DNA of 64,000 bases from DAOVGZ01 sp964477815 (GTDB lineage Bacteria > Babelota > Babeliae > Babelales > Vermiphilaceae), in NCBI GenBank assembly GCA_964477815.1, contig CAYZEO010000001.1, forward strand, positions 46,506 through 110,505, read 5' to 3'. Below are positions 27,285 to 36,238 of the stretch, piece by piece. Position 1 is the first letter of the stretch; the number at the start of each line of letters is the position of its first letter. Both the position numbers and the translations under genes were made by a program. The notes beneath the pieces are model-generated. The model made no database searches. It was not told the DNA's origin and was given only the letters and a program-made list of their open reading frames with translations.

Positions 27285-27443
27285 ATGAAGTTATCGCTGA
27301 GCAAACGTTCCCGATACCACTTGTCAGTGAGCTTAATCACTGGTGTTGTTGTTGTACTTCTTGTTGTTCTAACAAACAATAATCCTCCGCATAAAATAAC
27401 GGACGGAAACCCCCTCAGAAGGACTCCTCAATTGATCGAATAA
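27285..27443 (+). CDS. Putative 52-residue single-span membrane protein
   Basis: ATG 27285 follows GAGG by six bases and opens a 52-codon frame ending at TAA 27441-27443. The product has a basic N-terminus (MKLSLSKRSRYHLS), one hydrophobic span (LITGVVVVLLVVLT), and a short polar tail rich in Asn/Pro/Arg. A recognisable promoter lies upstream. It is convergent with glmS, whose stop codon is 20 bases away. I recognise no family. The promoter, ribosome site and membrane span together make it more than a chance frame, but it is unproven. Confidence 0.5.
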   Translation: MKLSLSKRSRYHLSVSLITGVVVVLLVVLTNNNPPHKITDGNPLRRTPQLIE

Positions 27444-27463
27444 ACCTAATAGATCTTCTTTTT

Positions 27464-29308
27464 TCATTCTACAGTTACGGATTTTGCAAGGTTTCTTGGC
27501 TTGTCGATGGGACGGTCTAGTTCGCGAGCAATATGATAAACCAGAAACTGCATGAGGCCTGTCATGGCAAGCGGACCAAGAAGCGGATTTACCCGTGGAA
27601 TGGTAAAGGTCAGGTCAGCCAACTCATGAAGCTCATCTTGCCCCTCAAACGCAAAAGCAATAACATGCCCCTCTCGAGCTTTTACCTCTTGAACGTTTCC
27701 CACAATTTTTTGATAAATCAACTGGTTTTGGTGCGAGAACACAAAAACAGGCGTTTCACTATCAATCAAAGCCAGCGGACCATGCTTTAATTCGCCTGCT
27801 GGGTAACATTGGGAGAAAATGTAGGAAATCTCTTTCAACTTAAGAGCAGCTTCCATCGCAAATGGATAACTAATATTTCTGCCCAAAAAAATACTTTTTT
27901 TGTACTGTGCGTACCTTTTGGCAAGCCCTTGCGTAATATCGAACTTATAATTCTCTATACTATTTTCCAATACTTCCGCAGCAACAAGAAGATCATCTTG
28001 TGCTAAAATCATTTGTTCATGCGAGATAATACCTTTTTCAAGCGCCAACCTATTTGCCAGCCAAAAAAGAGCTGAAATCTGTGTAGAAAAAGCTTTTGTT
28101 GAAGCAACTGCAACTTCTTGTCCAGCTTGAGTCAACAAAAAACCTCCAGACTCGCGAACCATCGAGCTTGAAGCCACATTAGTAATAGCAATAGTTGGCA
28201 GCTCGGCTGAATTAATAAAACGAATTGCCTCAAGCGTATCTGCCGTCTCACCAGACTGCGAAACAGCAATATATAAAGATTTTTTTGACGGGAAAAAGCT
28301 CATATACCGAAATTCTGACGCCAAATACACACTCGTCGGCACCAAACAAATTTCTTCGAAAAAAAACTGAGCAATACGAGCAGCATGCCAAGATGTTCCA
28401 CAACCAATAACGGAAATATTATCAAGTTCACAAACTTGTTCCAACGAAAGCCCCAAATGGTCCCAAACATTAGCAGAAACAGACTTTAAAAAATCTAAAG
28501 TTCCTGCAACAGCAGTTTTTTGCTCATAAATTTCCTTGAGCATGTAGTGCTGGTACCCCTTTTTTTCGTGAGCATCAACATCAATGTCTATTTCCTGAAT
28601 TTTAACCGGAATTGAATCACCAGAAAAACTGTAAAGCTCTACCATCTCGTCACGAATAATAGCAAAACTTTCATCCGGCATAAAAATAACCTTCTTAGTT
28701 CTACCGGCAAAGGCAATCAAGTCTGAAGCCGCAAACATCTCACCATCACCTACCCCAATACACAAAGGAGAACGCTTACGAACCAGCACCATAGTATTTG
28801 GCCGGTCCTGCAAGATGCTAATAAATGCAAAAGCACCCTCGAGCCTATTGGCAAGCTCAACAAGTGCATTTTTAAATGTTTTATTTGAAAAAAGAAGACT
28901 CTCAAATAGATGAGCGATTACTTCAGTATCTGTATCAGAGTGAAAAACGTGCCCAGAATCTAGAAGTTGTTTTTTCAAAAAACGACAGTTTTCAACAATC
29001 CCATTGTGAACCACCGCAATTTGTTTCTGACAATCAAAATGTGGGTGTGCATTCTTTTCAGATGCTGGACCATGAGTGGACCAACGAGTGTGCCCGATAC
29101 CTATAAATCCATCAACCGAGGAGTCAGAAAGTTTTTGAACCAACTGGCTTAACTTGCCCTCTGATTTAAGAAACAAAAGTCTCCCATCTTCTGGATGCAG
29201 ACATGAAAACCCAGCCGAATCGTAACCCCGATACTCCAAACGTCTTAAACCGTCTAAAACAAACTCTTTGCAGTAATCCTTACCTATGTAACCAACAACA
29301 CTACACAT
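27464..29308 (-). CDS. glmS: Glutamine:fructose-6-phosphate aminotransferase
   Basis: GlmS makes glucosamine-6-phosphate for cell-wall and lipopolysaccharide precursors. The correct start is ATG 29308, which puts the catalytic cysteine at position 2 (MCSVVGYIG). AAAAGG lies nine bases upstream, whereas ATG 29317 has no spacing from that site. A class II glutamine amidotransferase domain is followed by two SIS sugar-isomerase domains (SVIGCGTSWHAARIA, ISQSGET-type AVSQSGETADT). The C-terminus PRNLAKSVTVE matches the family. Length 614 is normal. No glmS ribozyme was seen in the short leader. Confidence 0.96.
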   Translation of the reverse strand: MCSVVGYIGKDYCKEFVLDGLRRLEYRGYDSAGFSCLHPEDGRLLFLKSEGKLSQLVQKLSDSSVDGFIGIGHTRWSTHGPASEKNAHPHFDCQKQIAVVHNGIVENCRFLKKQLLDSGHVFHSDTDTEVIAHLFESLLFSNKTFKNALVELANRLEGAFAFISILQDRPNTMVLVRKRSPLCIGVGDGEMFAASDLIAFAGRTKKVIFMPDESFAIIRDEMVELYSFSGDSIPVKIQEIDIDVDAHEKKGYQHYMLKEIYEQKTAVAGTLDFLKSVSANVWDHLGLSLEQVCELDNISVIGCGTSWHAARIAQFFFEEICLVPTSVYLASEFRYMSFFPSKKSLYIAVSQSGETADTLEAIRFINSAELPTIAITNVASSSMVRESGGFLLTQAGQEVAVASTKAFSTQISALFWLANRLALEKGIISHEQMILAQDDLLVAAEVLENSIENYKFDITQGLAKRYAQYKKSIFLGRNISYPFAMEAALKLKEISYIFSQCYPAGELKHGPLALIDSETPVFVFSHQNQLIYQKIVGNVQEVKAREGHVIAFAFEGQDELHELADLTFTIPRVNPLLGPLAMTGLMQFLVYHIARELDRPIDKPRNLAKSVTVE

Positions 29309-29388
29309 CTTTTGCATCCTTTTTTTTGTTGATTAAAACATGATCCATAGGAATCAACTGGCCGGGAAAATTAAAATAAAAAAGCGAA

Positions 29389-29838
29389 TTAACGCTTTAC
29401 AAATTGGAACTTACGACGCGCTCCCCGCTGACCGTATTTTTTACGTTCTTTAACGCGAGAATCGACCGTTAACAACCGATACTTTCTGAGCGTCTTTCTC
29501 ATCGCTTCGTCAGAATCAACCAGCGCACGAGCAATGCCAAGCTTAACCGCTCCGGCCTGTGAATTAACCCCACCACCAGAAACGTTTACATCAACATCAT
29601 AAACCAGGCCTTTTGGAAGAAGAGAAAGAGGAAGAGAAAGCTGCGCTCTATTGAAATCTGTGTCGAAATAGTCATTCGCAAGTCTGCCATTGACCGTAAC
29701 AACTCCTTTTCCACGACGAAGCCACACACGCGCGATAGAACTCTTTCGACGACCTATACCATGAGCAATTGGAGCTCCTGGTTTTGGGCTAGAAACCCGT
29801 CCTGACTGCTTTGTTTGAGTCTTTTCTGCACTTTTCAT
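29389..29838 (-). CDS. rpsI: Ribosomal protein uS9
   Basis: uS9 is a 30S head protein whose C-terminal tail touches the P-site tRNA. The 149-residue protein has the core GRRKSSIARVWLRRGKGVVTVNGR and ends in GARRKFQFVKR, like the usual basic tail ending in KR. About 25 extra N-terminal residues (KSAEKTQTKQSGRVSSPKPG) precede the core. Its usual operon partner rplM is not beside it; glmS lies downstream and a tRNA gene upstream. Confidence 0.95.
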   Translation of the reverse strand: MKSAEKTQTKQSGRVSSPKPGAPIAHGIGRRKSSIARVWLRRGKGVVTVNGRLANDYFDTDFNRAQLSLPLSLLPKGLVYDVDVNVSGGGVNSQAGAVKLGIARALVDSDEAMRKTLRKYRLLTVDSRVKERKKYGQRGARRKFQFVKR

Positions 29839-30062
29839 TTCTTTTTCGACCTTTTACAATTCGATGCGATTTATCAGAGCTAACTATTTCAGATACTACC
29901 TAAAAATAGGCAAATGTCAATGTTGGCCCCACAAGCTCCTTCAACTGATTTCATTCATTTGGGGCCAACTCCGCTTTGAGTTTGTCGAGAGAGCGGACAG
30001 CCTACACCCCTGCTCTTATTAATTGCTAAAATCATTTCTTTTAAGGAACTGGCCCCGCCAAC

Positions 30063-30085
30063 CGTAGCTCCACAGGAGCGTAGGT
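30063..30085. repeat. tRNA-flanking palindromic repeat, short copy
   Basis: CCGTAGCTCCACAGGAGCGTAG repeats the core of the elements beside tRNA-Ala and tRNA-Ser and again ends at a tRNA CCA end. A further related stretch with GAGAGCGGACAGCCT lies at about 29980-30005. Confidence 0.6.
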
Positions 30086-30161
<76 letters not shown>

Positions 30162-30244
30162 CTTCTTGCAAGATACTTTCAGAGGTTAAATGGTATCAGG
30201 AAAAAATAAATTATCCAAGGCTAGTGCAAGCTCTTTTTAACAGA

Positions 30245-30613
30245 TTATGGAGACTCTTCCGCTGCTTCTTGACACAAAAGACATCGGACCGCATTGGGGA
30301 AAAGCTTCAATCGCTTCTCTGAAATTGCCTGACTACAATCCTCGCAGATCCCATAAGTTCCATCATCGATCATCTTGAGAGCCTTTGCTATTCGCTTGTA
30401 CTCCTCAACCTCAGCATTTTGCAAAGAACTTCTGAGAGTTTCCATAATTGAAGAAAGGGCTTGATCGCCCTGATCCTGCACCTGCCCATCTGACACCTGC
30501 TCACTTGAAAGATTATCCAACTGCTCTTCAAGCTCAATCTTACGAGCAACAAGTTTTTTTTTGATGCTCTCCAATGCACCCTTCGACCATACAGGCCCAC
30601 GATCCTCACTCAC
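30245..30613 (-). CDS. DksA/TraR-family zinc-finger protein
   Basis: Proteins of this family bind the RNA polymerase secondary channel and alter initiation with ppGpp. The 122-residue product has an N-terminal coiled-coil hairpin (IKKKLVARKIELEEQLDNL...) and a four-cysteine zinc finger (CEDC...CLLC), with YGICEDC and RLKLFPNAVRCLLC as usual. The GTG start overlaps the tadA stop (GTGA), so translation is coupled. It is close to other bacterial DksA-like proteins of about 120 residues. Which promoters it controls cannot be read from here. Confidence 0.87.
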   Translation of the reverse strand: MSEDRGPVWSKGALESIKKKLVARKIELEEQLDNLSSEQVSDGQVQDQGDQALSSIMETLRSSLQNAEVEEYKRIAKALKMIDDGTYGICEDCSQAISEKRLKLFPNAVRCLLCQEAAEESP

Positions 30614-31083
30614 CCTTTTTTCCTTTTATTTTTAAAGAAACGCTTCAATAAACTCGCCGCTTTTTCTGCACAGATTCCCCCCACAATCTCTACAGCATCT
30701 CTGTTGTATAACCGAAGCCCTGTATCCTTGTCAAGATGATACCCAAAGAGCGGAGACTCCGCACCATACACCAATCCAGCAACCCTGCTGAGCTTCATAA
30801 AACTCATACACATCGAGCACGGTTCAAGGGTCACATACACCCAATATCCATTAAGACGCCAATCTCCGATTTTTTTACATGCTTTTTGTACAGCAATCAT
30901 TTCTGCATGCGCAATCTGACACCCTAGCTTTTCAACTTGGTTATACCCACGCGCAACAATTGCTCCCTGAGGATCAACAACAACCGCCCCAACCGGAACC
31001 TCCTGCTTGGCCAAGGCTTTTTCCGCCTGCACAAGCGCATGTTCCATATAAAAGCAATCTTCTTTATCAAAAGGTCTGTTCAC
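30610..31083 (-). CDS. tadA: tRNA-specific adenosine deaminase
   Basis: TadA converts adenosine 34 of tRNA-Arg to inosine. The 157-residue protein has the cytidine-deaminase fold with HAEMIAVQKA (zinc histidine and catalytic glutamate), PCSMCMSF (zinc cysteines), and the start-to-core spacing of TadA (MEHALVQAEKALAKQEVPVGAVVVD). The C-terminus is a basic helix (LLKRFFKNKRKKG). The start is a GTG at 31083; ATG 31047 is an alternative but would remove residues conserved in the family. It is divergent from gyrB and cotranscribed with the dksA-like gene. Confidence 0.88.
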   Translation of the reverse strand: MNRPFDKEDCFYMEHALVQAEKALAKQEVPVGAVVVDPQGAIVARGYNQVEKLGCQIAHAEMIAVQKACKKIGDWRLNGYWVYVTLEPCSMCMSFMKLSRVAGLVYGAESPLFGYHLDKDTGLRLYNRDAVEIVGGICAEKAASLLKRFFKNKRKKG

Positions 31084-31105
31084 AGCTTTATTAAGTCTTG
31101 AAATA

Positions 31106-31134
31106 TGGTCAAAACGTTAACTATTTTATATAAT
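31106..31134 (+). promoter_or_regulatory. Sigma-70-type promoter for gyrB
   Basis: TGGTCA (31106-31111), 17 bases, then a perfect TATAAT (31129-31134) precede gyrB by about 70 bases. Confidence 0.55.
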
Positions 31135-31204
31135 CTAAGGATAAATCAGTTTTTAAAACCAAACAACGCCTTATTCACCTATTTCGGGGACAGGAGAAAA
31201 CTTT

Positions 31205-33640
31205 ATGGCGAAAGATAGTAAGTCTACCGGCAAAGAATACAGAGCAACCTCTATTCGAGTGATGGAGGGCCTAGAGGCCGTGAGAAAGCGGCCCGGCATG
31301 TATATTGGCAGTACCGGACCACGAGGCCTTCACCACCTAGTCTACGAAGTTGTAGACAATTCTGTTGACGAAGCCATGGGGGGACACTGCGATACAATCA
31401 AAGTTATTTTGCATGAAGACGGCTCATGCTCTGTTGAAGATAACGGACGAGGAATCCCAACCGGCATCCACCCAAAAGAAAAGGTTTCTGCTGCAGAAGT
31501 TGCAATGACCAAGCTGCACGCCGGAGGAAAGTTCGATAAGGATGCTTATAAATACTCCGGTGGCCTTCACGGCGTTGGTATTTCCGTTGTAAACGCCTTG
31601 TCCAGCTCGCTTGATTTGACCATTTTTCAAGATGGAAAAATTCACCAACAATCGTACAAACGCGGAAAACCAGTCGGTAAACTTGAAGTTACTGGTGACA
31701 CAGATAAACACGGAACATTGATTCGGTTCATCCCGGATCCAAAAATTTTTACCGAAACAACGACCTTCAGTTTCGATACTCTAGCAGCTCGCCTGCGAGA
31801 ACTTGCTTTTTTAAACAAAAAATTACGCATCACTATTGTTGATGAAATTAACAACAAAGAAAGCGAATTTTTCTTTGAAGGCGGTATTGTTTCTTTTGTG
31901 GAACACATTAACAAGAAAAAAAATCCTCTGCACAAAGAGATTATTCATTTTGAGCAAAGTGATGATCGGTATGTTCTTGAACTCGCAATGCAACACAACG
32001 ACGGTTATGGCGAGCAACTTTTTTCATTTGTAAACAACATTAACACGATAGAAGGTGGAACACACGTTTCAGGATTCAAATCAGCTCTGACTAAGGTTTG
32101 CAATAGAAAAGCTCAAAGCATGAAAATACTCAAGTCAGGGGAAAGCCTCTCTAGTGATGACGTGCGAGAAGGACTTGTGTGTGTTATCAATATCAAAGTT
32201 CCAGAGCCGCAGTTTGAAGGACAAACAAAAACAAAACTCGGCAATAGCGACGTAAAAGGAATCGTTGACAAGTGGACCTTCGGATTTTTGGATACTTACT
32301 TTGAAGAAAATCCTTCTGTTATTAAAAAAATTCTGCACAAAGCGGAAGTCGCCAAACGAGCACGAGAAGCAGCACGCAAAGCACGTGAGTTAACTCGTCG
32401 TAAAACAGTATTAGAATCCGCAATCCTTCCTGGAAAACTTGCTGACTGTTCAAACGAAGATCCATCTGCAACAGAACTATTTATAGTTGAGGGTGATTCT
32501 GCAGGCGGTTCTGCCAAACAAGGACGAGATAGATTTAATCAAGCGATTTTGCCTCTCAGGGGTAAAATTCTGAATGTTGAAAAAGCTCGAATTGACAGAG
32601 TATTGTCCAACGAGGAAATCAAGGCACTTATTTCAGCAATTGGGGCTGGCATTGGAACGGATGAGTTTAATCCAGACAAAACTCGATACCACAAAGTTAT
32701 TTTGATGACAGACGCCGATGTTGATGGTGCACATATCAGAACGCTATTGCTTACCTTTTTCTTTAGATACATGAAACCTCTCATTGAGCGCGGCTATCTT
32801 TACATCGCACAACCACCCTTGTACAAAGCAAAAATAGGAAAAAAAGAACAATATCTTAAAGATGACAAGGAATTTAAACAATTTCTTTACGACTGGGCGC
32901 GAGAACAAACAAGACTCATCATTAACAATAAAGAGCTACCAGAAGATAAATGGACAACGTTACTCAACAACTTAATGCGCTACGAAGAACAGCTAAAACA
33001 CACAAGCATAAATTTTCATCTGACCTATACAAACGCGCACGCACTTGCAACCCTGATAAATCAAAACCCTTGGCAACTAGAAGAGGGAGTTGAAAAACTA
33101 CTTGAAATCCTAAAGCAACGCTTCAAGGATCACGAGATTTTCCTTAAAGAACCAGCGCCCACAGACGAAGGCGAAGACAAAGAACTGATGGAACCTGAAG
33201 GAAAAAAAATACGCATTATCTTCAAGTTGCTCAACACTCAGTGGAATGTTGAATTAGATTTCTTCAAGTCAGAAGAACTACATAAACTAATTAGTCATCT
33301 GAACAATCTGATGCTGAGCCAAAATGAAAATTGGACACTAAAAGTTGTTAATAAAGATCGCAAAATAGATGACAGTGGTATTTTACAACTGATTCGACGT
33401 ATTTCTGATATCAGCAAACCGTACATGCGAATACAACGTTATAAAGGTCTTGGTGAAATGAATCCTGAGCAACTGTGGGAAACCTCAATGGATTCAAAGA
33501 CACGAACGTTATTGCAAGTTACCTTGGAAGATGCAATTGCAGCTGATGCATGGTTTAATACTCTAATGGGAGATGACGTTTCTGGACGAAAAAAATTTAT
33601 CAAAGAGTTCGGCCACTTTGTTAAAAACTTAGACGTCTAG
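31205..33640 (+). CDS. gyrB: DNA gyrase subunit B
   Basis: GyrB provides the ATPase of gyrase, which introduces negative supercoils. The 811-residue protein has the GHKL ATPase domain (YEVVDNSVDEAMGG, DNGRGIPTG, GGLHGVGISVVNAL), a transducer domain, and the TOPRIM domain (EGDSAGGSAKQGRDR near residue 427, DADVDGAHIRTLLL). The C-terminal RYKGLGEMNPEQLWETSMD closes it. An insertion of about 170 residues between the TOPRIM core and that motif matches the long gyrB type. Start ATG 31205 follows AGGAG. gyrA is not in the window. Confidence 0.96.
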   Translation: MAKDSKSTGKEYRATSIRVMEGLEAVRKRPGMYIGSTGPRGLHHLVYEVVDNSVDEAMGGHCDTIKVILHEDGSCSVEDNGRGIPTGIHPKEKVSAAEVAMTKLHAGGKFDKDAYKYSGGLHGVGISVVNALSSSLDLTIFQDGKIHQQSYKRGKPVGKLEVTGDTDKHGTLIRFIPDPKIFTETTTFSFDTLAARLRELAFLNKKLRITIVDEINNKESEFFFEGGIVSFVEHINKKKNPLHKEIIHFEQSDDRYVLELAMQHNDGYGEQLFSFVNNINTIEGGTHVSGFKSALTKVCNRKAQSMKILKSGESLSSDDVREGLVCVINIKVPEPQFEGQTKTKLGNSDVKGIVDKWTFGFLDTYFEENPSVIKKILHKAEVAKRAREAARKARELTRRKTVLESAILPGKLADCSNEDPSATELFIVEGDSAGGSAKQGRDRFNQAILPLRGKILNVEKARIDRVLSNEEIKALISAIGAGIGTDEFNPDKTRYHKVILMTDADVDGAHIRTLLLTFFFRYMKPLIERGYLYIAQPPLYKAKIGKKEQYLKDDKEFKQFLYDWAREQTRLIINNKELPEDKWTTLLNNLMRYEEQLKHTSINFHLTYTNAHALATLINQNPWQLEEGVEKLLEILKQRFKDHEIFLKEPAPTDEGEDKELMEPEGKKIRIIFKLLNTQWNVELDFFKSEELHKLISHLNNLMLSQNENWTLKVVNKDRKIDDSGILQLIRRISDISKPYMRIQRYKGLGEMNPEQLWETSMDSKTRTLLQVTLEDAIAADAWFNTLMGDDVSGRKKFIKEFGHFVKNLDV

Positions 33641-33763
33641 GCGTCTTGATTGTCTCATAGAATTGACCTTAAATTTTAATTGCTATAAGTTGCAGCAACG
33701 ATCAACAAATCGTATTGTGACCATATTTTTTAAAACCAGTAGTAGTTTGGAGATAAATAAAAA

Positions 33764-34104
33764 ATGAAAAAGCTCGCTACCATTCTTGTATTTTCAATTG
33801 CGTATTCTGCAAACATGGTCGCAATGGAAAAAAATAAAGAAGAATGGATAATCATTGAAAAAAAGAAAATCAAACGAAATCCTAGTCTAAAGGAGTTTGC
33901 TCAGGCTAATTTTGAGGAAAATTGTCTAAAAAAAAAATTCGTTTAGATAAATGGTTTGACGGGGGATTGAAAAAAAATGATCGACAAAAAAAATGTAGCA
34001 AAAATAAAAAAAAGAAAAAACGTAAAAACAAAAAATTAACAACTTCTCAGTGGACTCGAATGGCCCAACAAGATGATTGGACGAGCAACGATAGGGACGA
34101 TTAA
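33764..34104 (+). pseudogene. Small exported basic protein interrupted at an A10 run
   Basis: ATG 33764 (site GGAGAT) starts a signal peptide MKKLATILVFSIAYSANMVA, then MEKNKEEW. The frame stops at 33946, 12 bases after ten consecutive A (about 33928-33937). In the next frame reading continues from a TTG at 33922 as SKKKIRLDKWFDGGLKKND... to TAA 34104. That second part has no signal peptide or plausible start. Joining the two at the A run gives one secreted Lys-rich protein of about 113 residues. This could be transcriptional slippage, a real inactivation, or an assembly indel. The basic mature part resembles other exported proteins here. Function is unknown. Confidence 0.6.
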
Positions 34105-34120
34105 AATAGAAACAAAAGTG

Positions 34121-35095
34121 ATGCTTTCAAATATTGAACGTTTTATTGAATATAACAATCTCATTGAACGACAAGCAAAAATAGTAGTCGGGCTTTCTGG
34201 CGGGCCCGACTCCGTTTTTTTGCTACACCTCCTTGCTCATAAACAAAGACAAGGAGAAATAAAAACGTTGATCGCAGCACACCTTGACCATGAATGGCGA
34301 GAAGATTCTGGTAAAGACGCAAAATTTTGCCGTAAATTGGCAAGTTCGTACAATGTTGAATTCGTGGATTCAAAACTATCAGAACTTGCAATCTCGTTAA
34401 AATTTAATGGCTCAAAAGAGGAATTTGGGAGACGTGCTCGTCGCTTTTTTTTTGAAACACTTTGCAAAAAACACAATCTTGATCTTATTGCTCTTGCTCA
34501 CCACGCACAGGATCAGCAGGAAACATTTTTTATTCGTTTGTTGCGCGGCGCAACGCTAACCGGCCTGACAGGAATGAAACCAAAAAACGGTTCTTACATT
34601 CGCCCGCTACTTGAGACTAACAAAAAGGATATTATCTCATTTTTGAAAAAAGAAAACATCCCCTATATAACTGATCCAACGAACGAATCAGAACAGTTTT
34701 TGCGCAACAAAATTCGAAAACATGTTCTACCGGCTCTAAAAAAGTGTGACGAACGTTTTGACACAAAATTTAAAGAAACACTTGAGAGTTTACGAAAAAC
34801 AGAAACTTATCTTCAAAAAGAAACCACAAAAATATTTAAAGAAATTACCATTCAAAACAAAATCGGCCGGTGTATAAACACGGAAAAACTTTTCGCTCTC
34901 GATTCTGTTGCTCAAAATAGAGTTCTGCTTTTCTGGCTCTGCACTGAAAATATACAATTTCCTGTGAGCAAAGGATTTTTTTCTGAATTATTACGTTTCC
35001 TGAAGCAACCTAGCGGAGGATCTCACAAATGTTGTCCCGACTGGAGTATTATAAAGAAAAAAGGAATCAGCTGGATCAGTAAGTCCTCTTTGTAA
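34121..35095 (+). CDS. tilS: tRNA(Ile)-lysidine synthetase
   Basis: TilS adds lysine to cytidine 34 of tRNA-Ile (CAU), letting it read AUA. The product has the PP-loop SGGPDS near residue 25, the AHLDHEWR motif, the helical segment FGRRARRFFFETLCKK, and TDPTNESEQFLRNKIR, all typical of TilS. ATG 34121 (MLSNIERF) gives the usual spacing to the PP loop; ATG 34073 is in frame but overlaps the previous gene. The 324-residue length lacks part of the C-terminal domains of longer TilS, as in many small genomes. Confidence 0.92.
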   Translation: MLSNIERFIEYNNLIERQAKIVVGLSGGPDSVFLLHLLAHKQRQGEIKTLIAAHLDHEWREDSGKDAKFCRKLASSYNVEFVDSKLSELAISLKFNGSKEEFGRRARRFFFETLCKKHNLDLIALAHHAQDQQETFFIRLLRGATLTGLTGMKPKNGSYIRPLLETNKKDIISFLKKENIPYITDPTNESEQFLRNKIRKHVLPALKKCDERFDTKFKETLESLRKTETYLQKETTKIFKEITIQNKIGRCINTEKLFALDSVAQNRVLLFWLCTENIQFPVSKGFFSELLRFLKQPSGGSHKCCPDWSIIKKKGISWISKSSL

Positions 35096-35134
35096 CAAAG
35101 GCAAGGGAGTATTGTAAGAGGAGCATTGTAATAC

Positions 35135-36136
35135 ATGTACGACGAACCGAAACGCGAACTAATTCTGATCATTATTGTATCGTTTTTTCTCCATCTTGTT
35201 CTTATTACTTTTTTTATGCTATCAAGGTTGGACAGTTCAGTCAGACAGTACAAGGACAAACTTATTGCGTCAAAAAAACTTGCCCAGAAAAAAAAGGAAG
35301 CTCAGGTTGTTTTTAAACAACCACAACAAAAAAAGATCTCAAAACCTCTGCCCAAAAAACCAAAACCTAAAAAAAAGCAAAAACCAAAAGAAAAAAAGCA
35401 AATCATTCCAAAATTTACATCCGGGGCTCCGGCATTACGAGCTCAACACATAGTCCCAGAAGTACAAAAACCTATGCCAACGAAACCACAACCTGTAAAA
35501 ACATCTCAGCCCATTACTGTTAAAACAAAACCTATAGAACCCGAACCAAAAAAATCAGAAAAAAGCGGGAAAAAAATTCTCAAAAAAGAACCGGTCCTGA
35601 GAAAAAAGCCTAAAACAACAACCTTTATGCAAAGAACACAAAAACTTCAACAAAAAAAGCCTGTCACATCAAAACAAGAACAAAAAAAGGTAACGCTTGC
35701 AGATATTTCAAAAGGCTTTATGGAATTTGCGCGCAAAGAAGGAGCTATTAAAAATTCAAATTCAAACCATCTTGTTCACGTCACAGGAAAAAATATTGGA
35801 CAAGCAACAGCGGAGCAGCTCAGGCACGAACGGTATGTTAAAAAACTATTTGATTGTATAGATGTTTCATTTAAATTTCTTGGTAGACAATTCAGATTTG
35901 CCCAAAGACCAAACACTGATTCTTTGAGAATATTTGTCCTGATAGACTTGAATAAAGCAGGAAGAATTGTTTCGTTCAAAATAGTGGAATCTTCTGGAGA
36001 TAATCAATTTGATCTTTTCATGAAAAAGGTCTTTAAAGATGCAGCTCGTTCTTTTCCGCCGGTACCAACATATTTTAACACAAGCATTTACTCTCTCCCT
36101 ATTCAATGTAATATTCCTGTTGCCACACTGAGATGA
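35135..36136 (+). CDS. TonB/TolA-like energy transducer
   Basis: The 333-residue protein has a short cytoplasmic N-terminus, one membrane span (LILIIIVSFFLHLVLITFFML), and a long Lys/Pro/Gln-rich rod (for example KPLPKKPKPKKK and KPMPTKPQPVK). A C-terminal globular domain from about residue 245 (LRIFVLIDLNKAGRIVSFKIVESSGDNQFDLFMKKVFKDAA...FPPVP) resembles the TonB C-terminal fold. Such proteins pass proton-motive energy to outer-membrane receptors or to the Tol-Pal system. ExbB/ExbD or TolQ/TolR homologs are not in the window, so TonB and TolA cannot be separated. It follows tilS by 40 bases. Confidence 0.8.
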   Translation: MYDEPKRELILIIIVSFFLHLVLITFFMLSRLDSSVRQYKDKLIASKKLAQKKKEAQVVFKQPQQKKISKPLPKKPKPKKKQKPKEKKQIIPKFTSGAPALRAQHIVPEVQKPMPTKPQPVKTSQPITVKTKPIEPEPKKSEKSGKKILKKEPVLRKKPKTTTFMQRTQKLQQKKPVTSKQEQKKVTLADISKGFMEFARKEGAIKNSNSNHLVHVTGKNIGQATAEQLRHERYVKKLFDCIDVSFKFLGRQFRFAQRPNTDSLRIFVLIDLNKAGRIVSFKIVESSGDNQFDLFMKKVFKDAARSFPPVPTYFNTSIYSLPIQCNIPVATLR

Positions 36137-36197
36137 GCCTTTCATTCATCACAATGTGAAAATATTATACAAAATGCTTCACGACAAAAATCTCAGT

Positions 36198-36207
36198 GTG
36201 CTATGAT
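36198..36207 (+). promoter_or_regulatory. Extended -10 promoter
   Basis: TGC-TATGAT at 36199-36207 is an extended -10 element, with TTCACG 18 bases upstream as a poor -35. It lies about 30 bases before ATG 36239. Confidence 0.4.
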
Positions 36208-36238
36208 TGGTAACAGATGAAATTTGTACATCTAAAAA

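Noticed and set aside
27464..29388. A glmS ribozyme in the glmS leader
   Set aside because: The gap between rpsI and glmS is about 80 bases and shows no conserved ribozyme core, so none is claimed.
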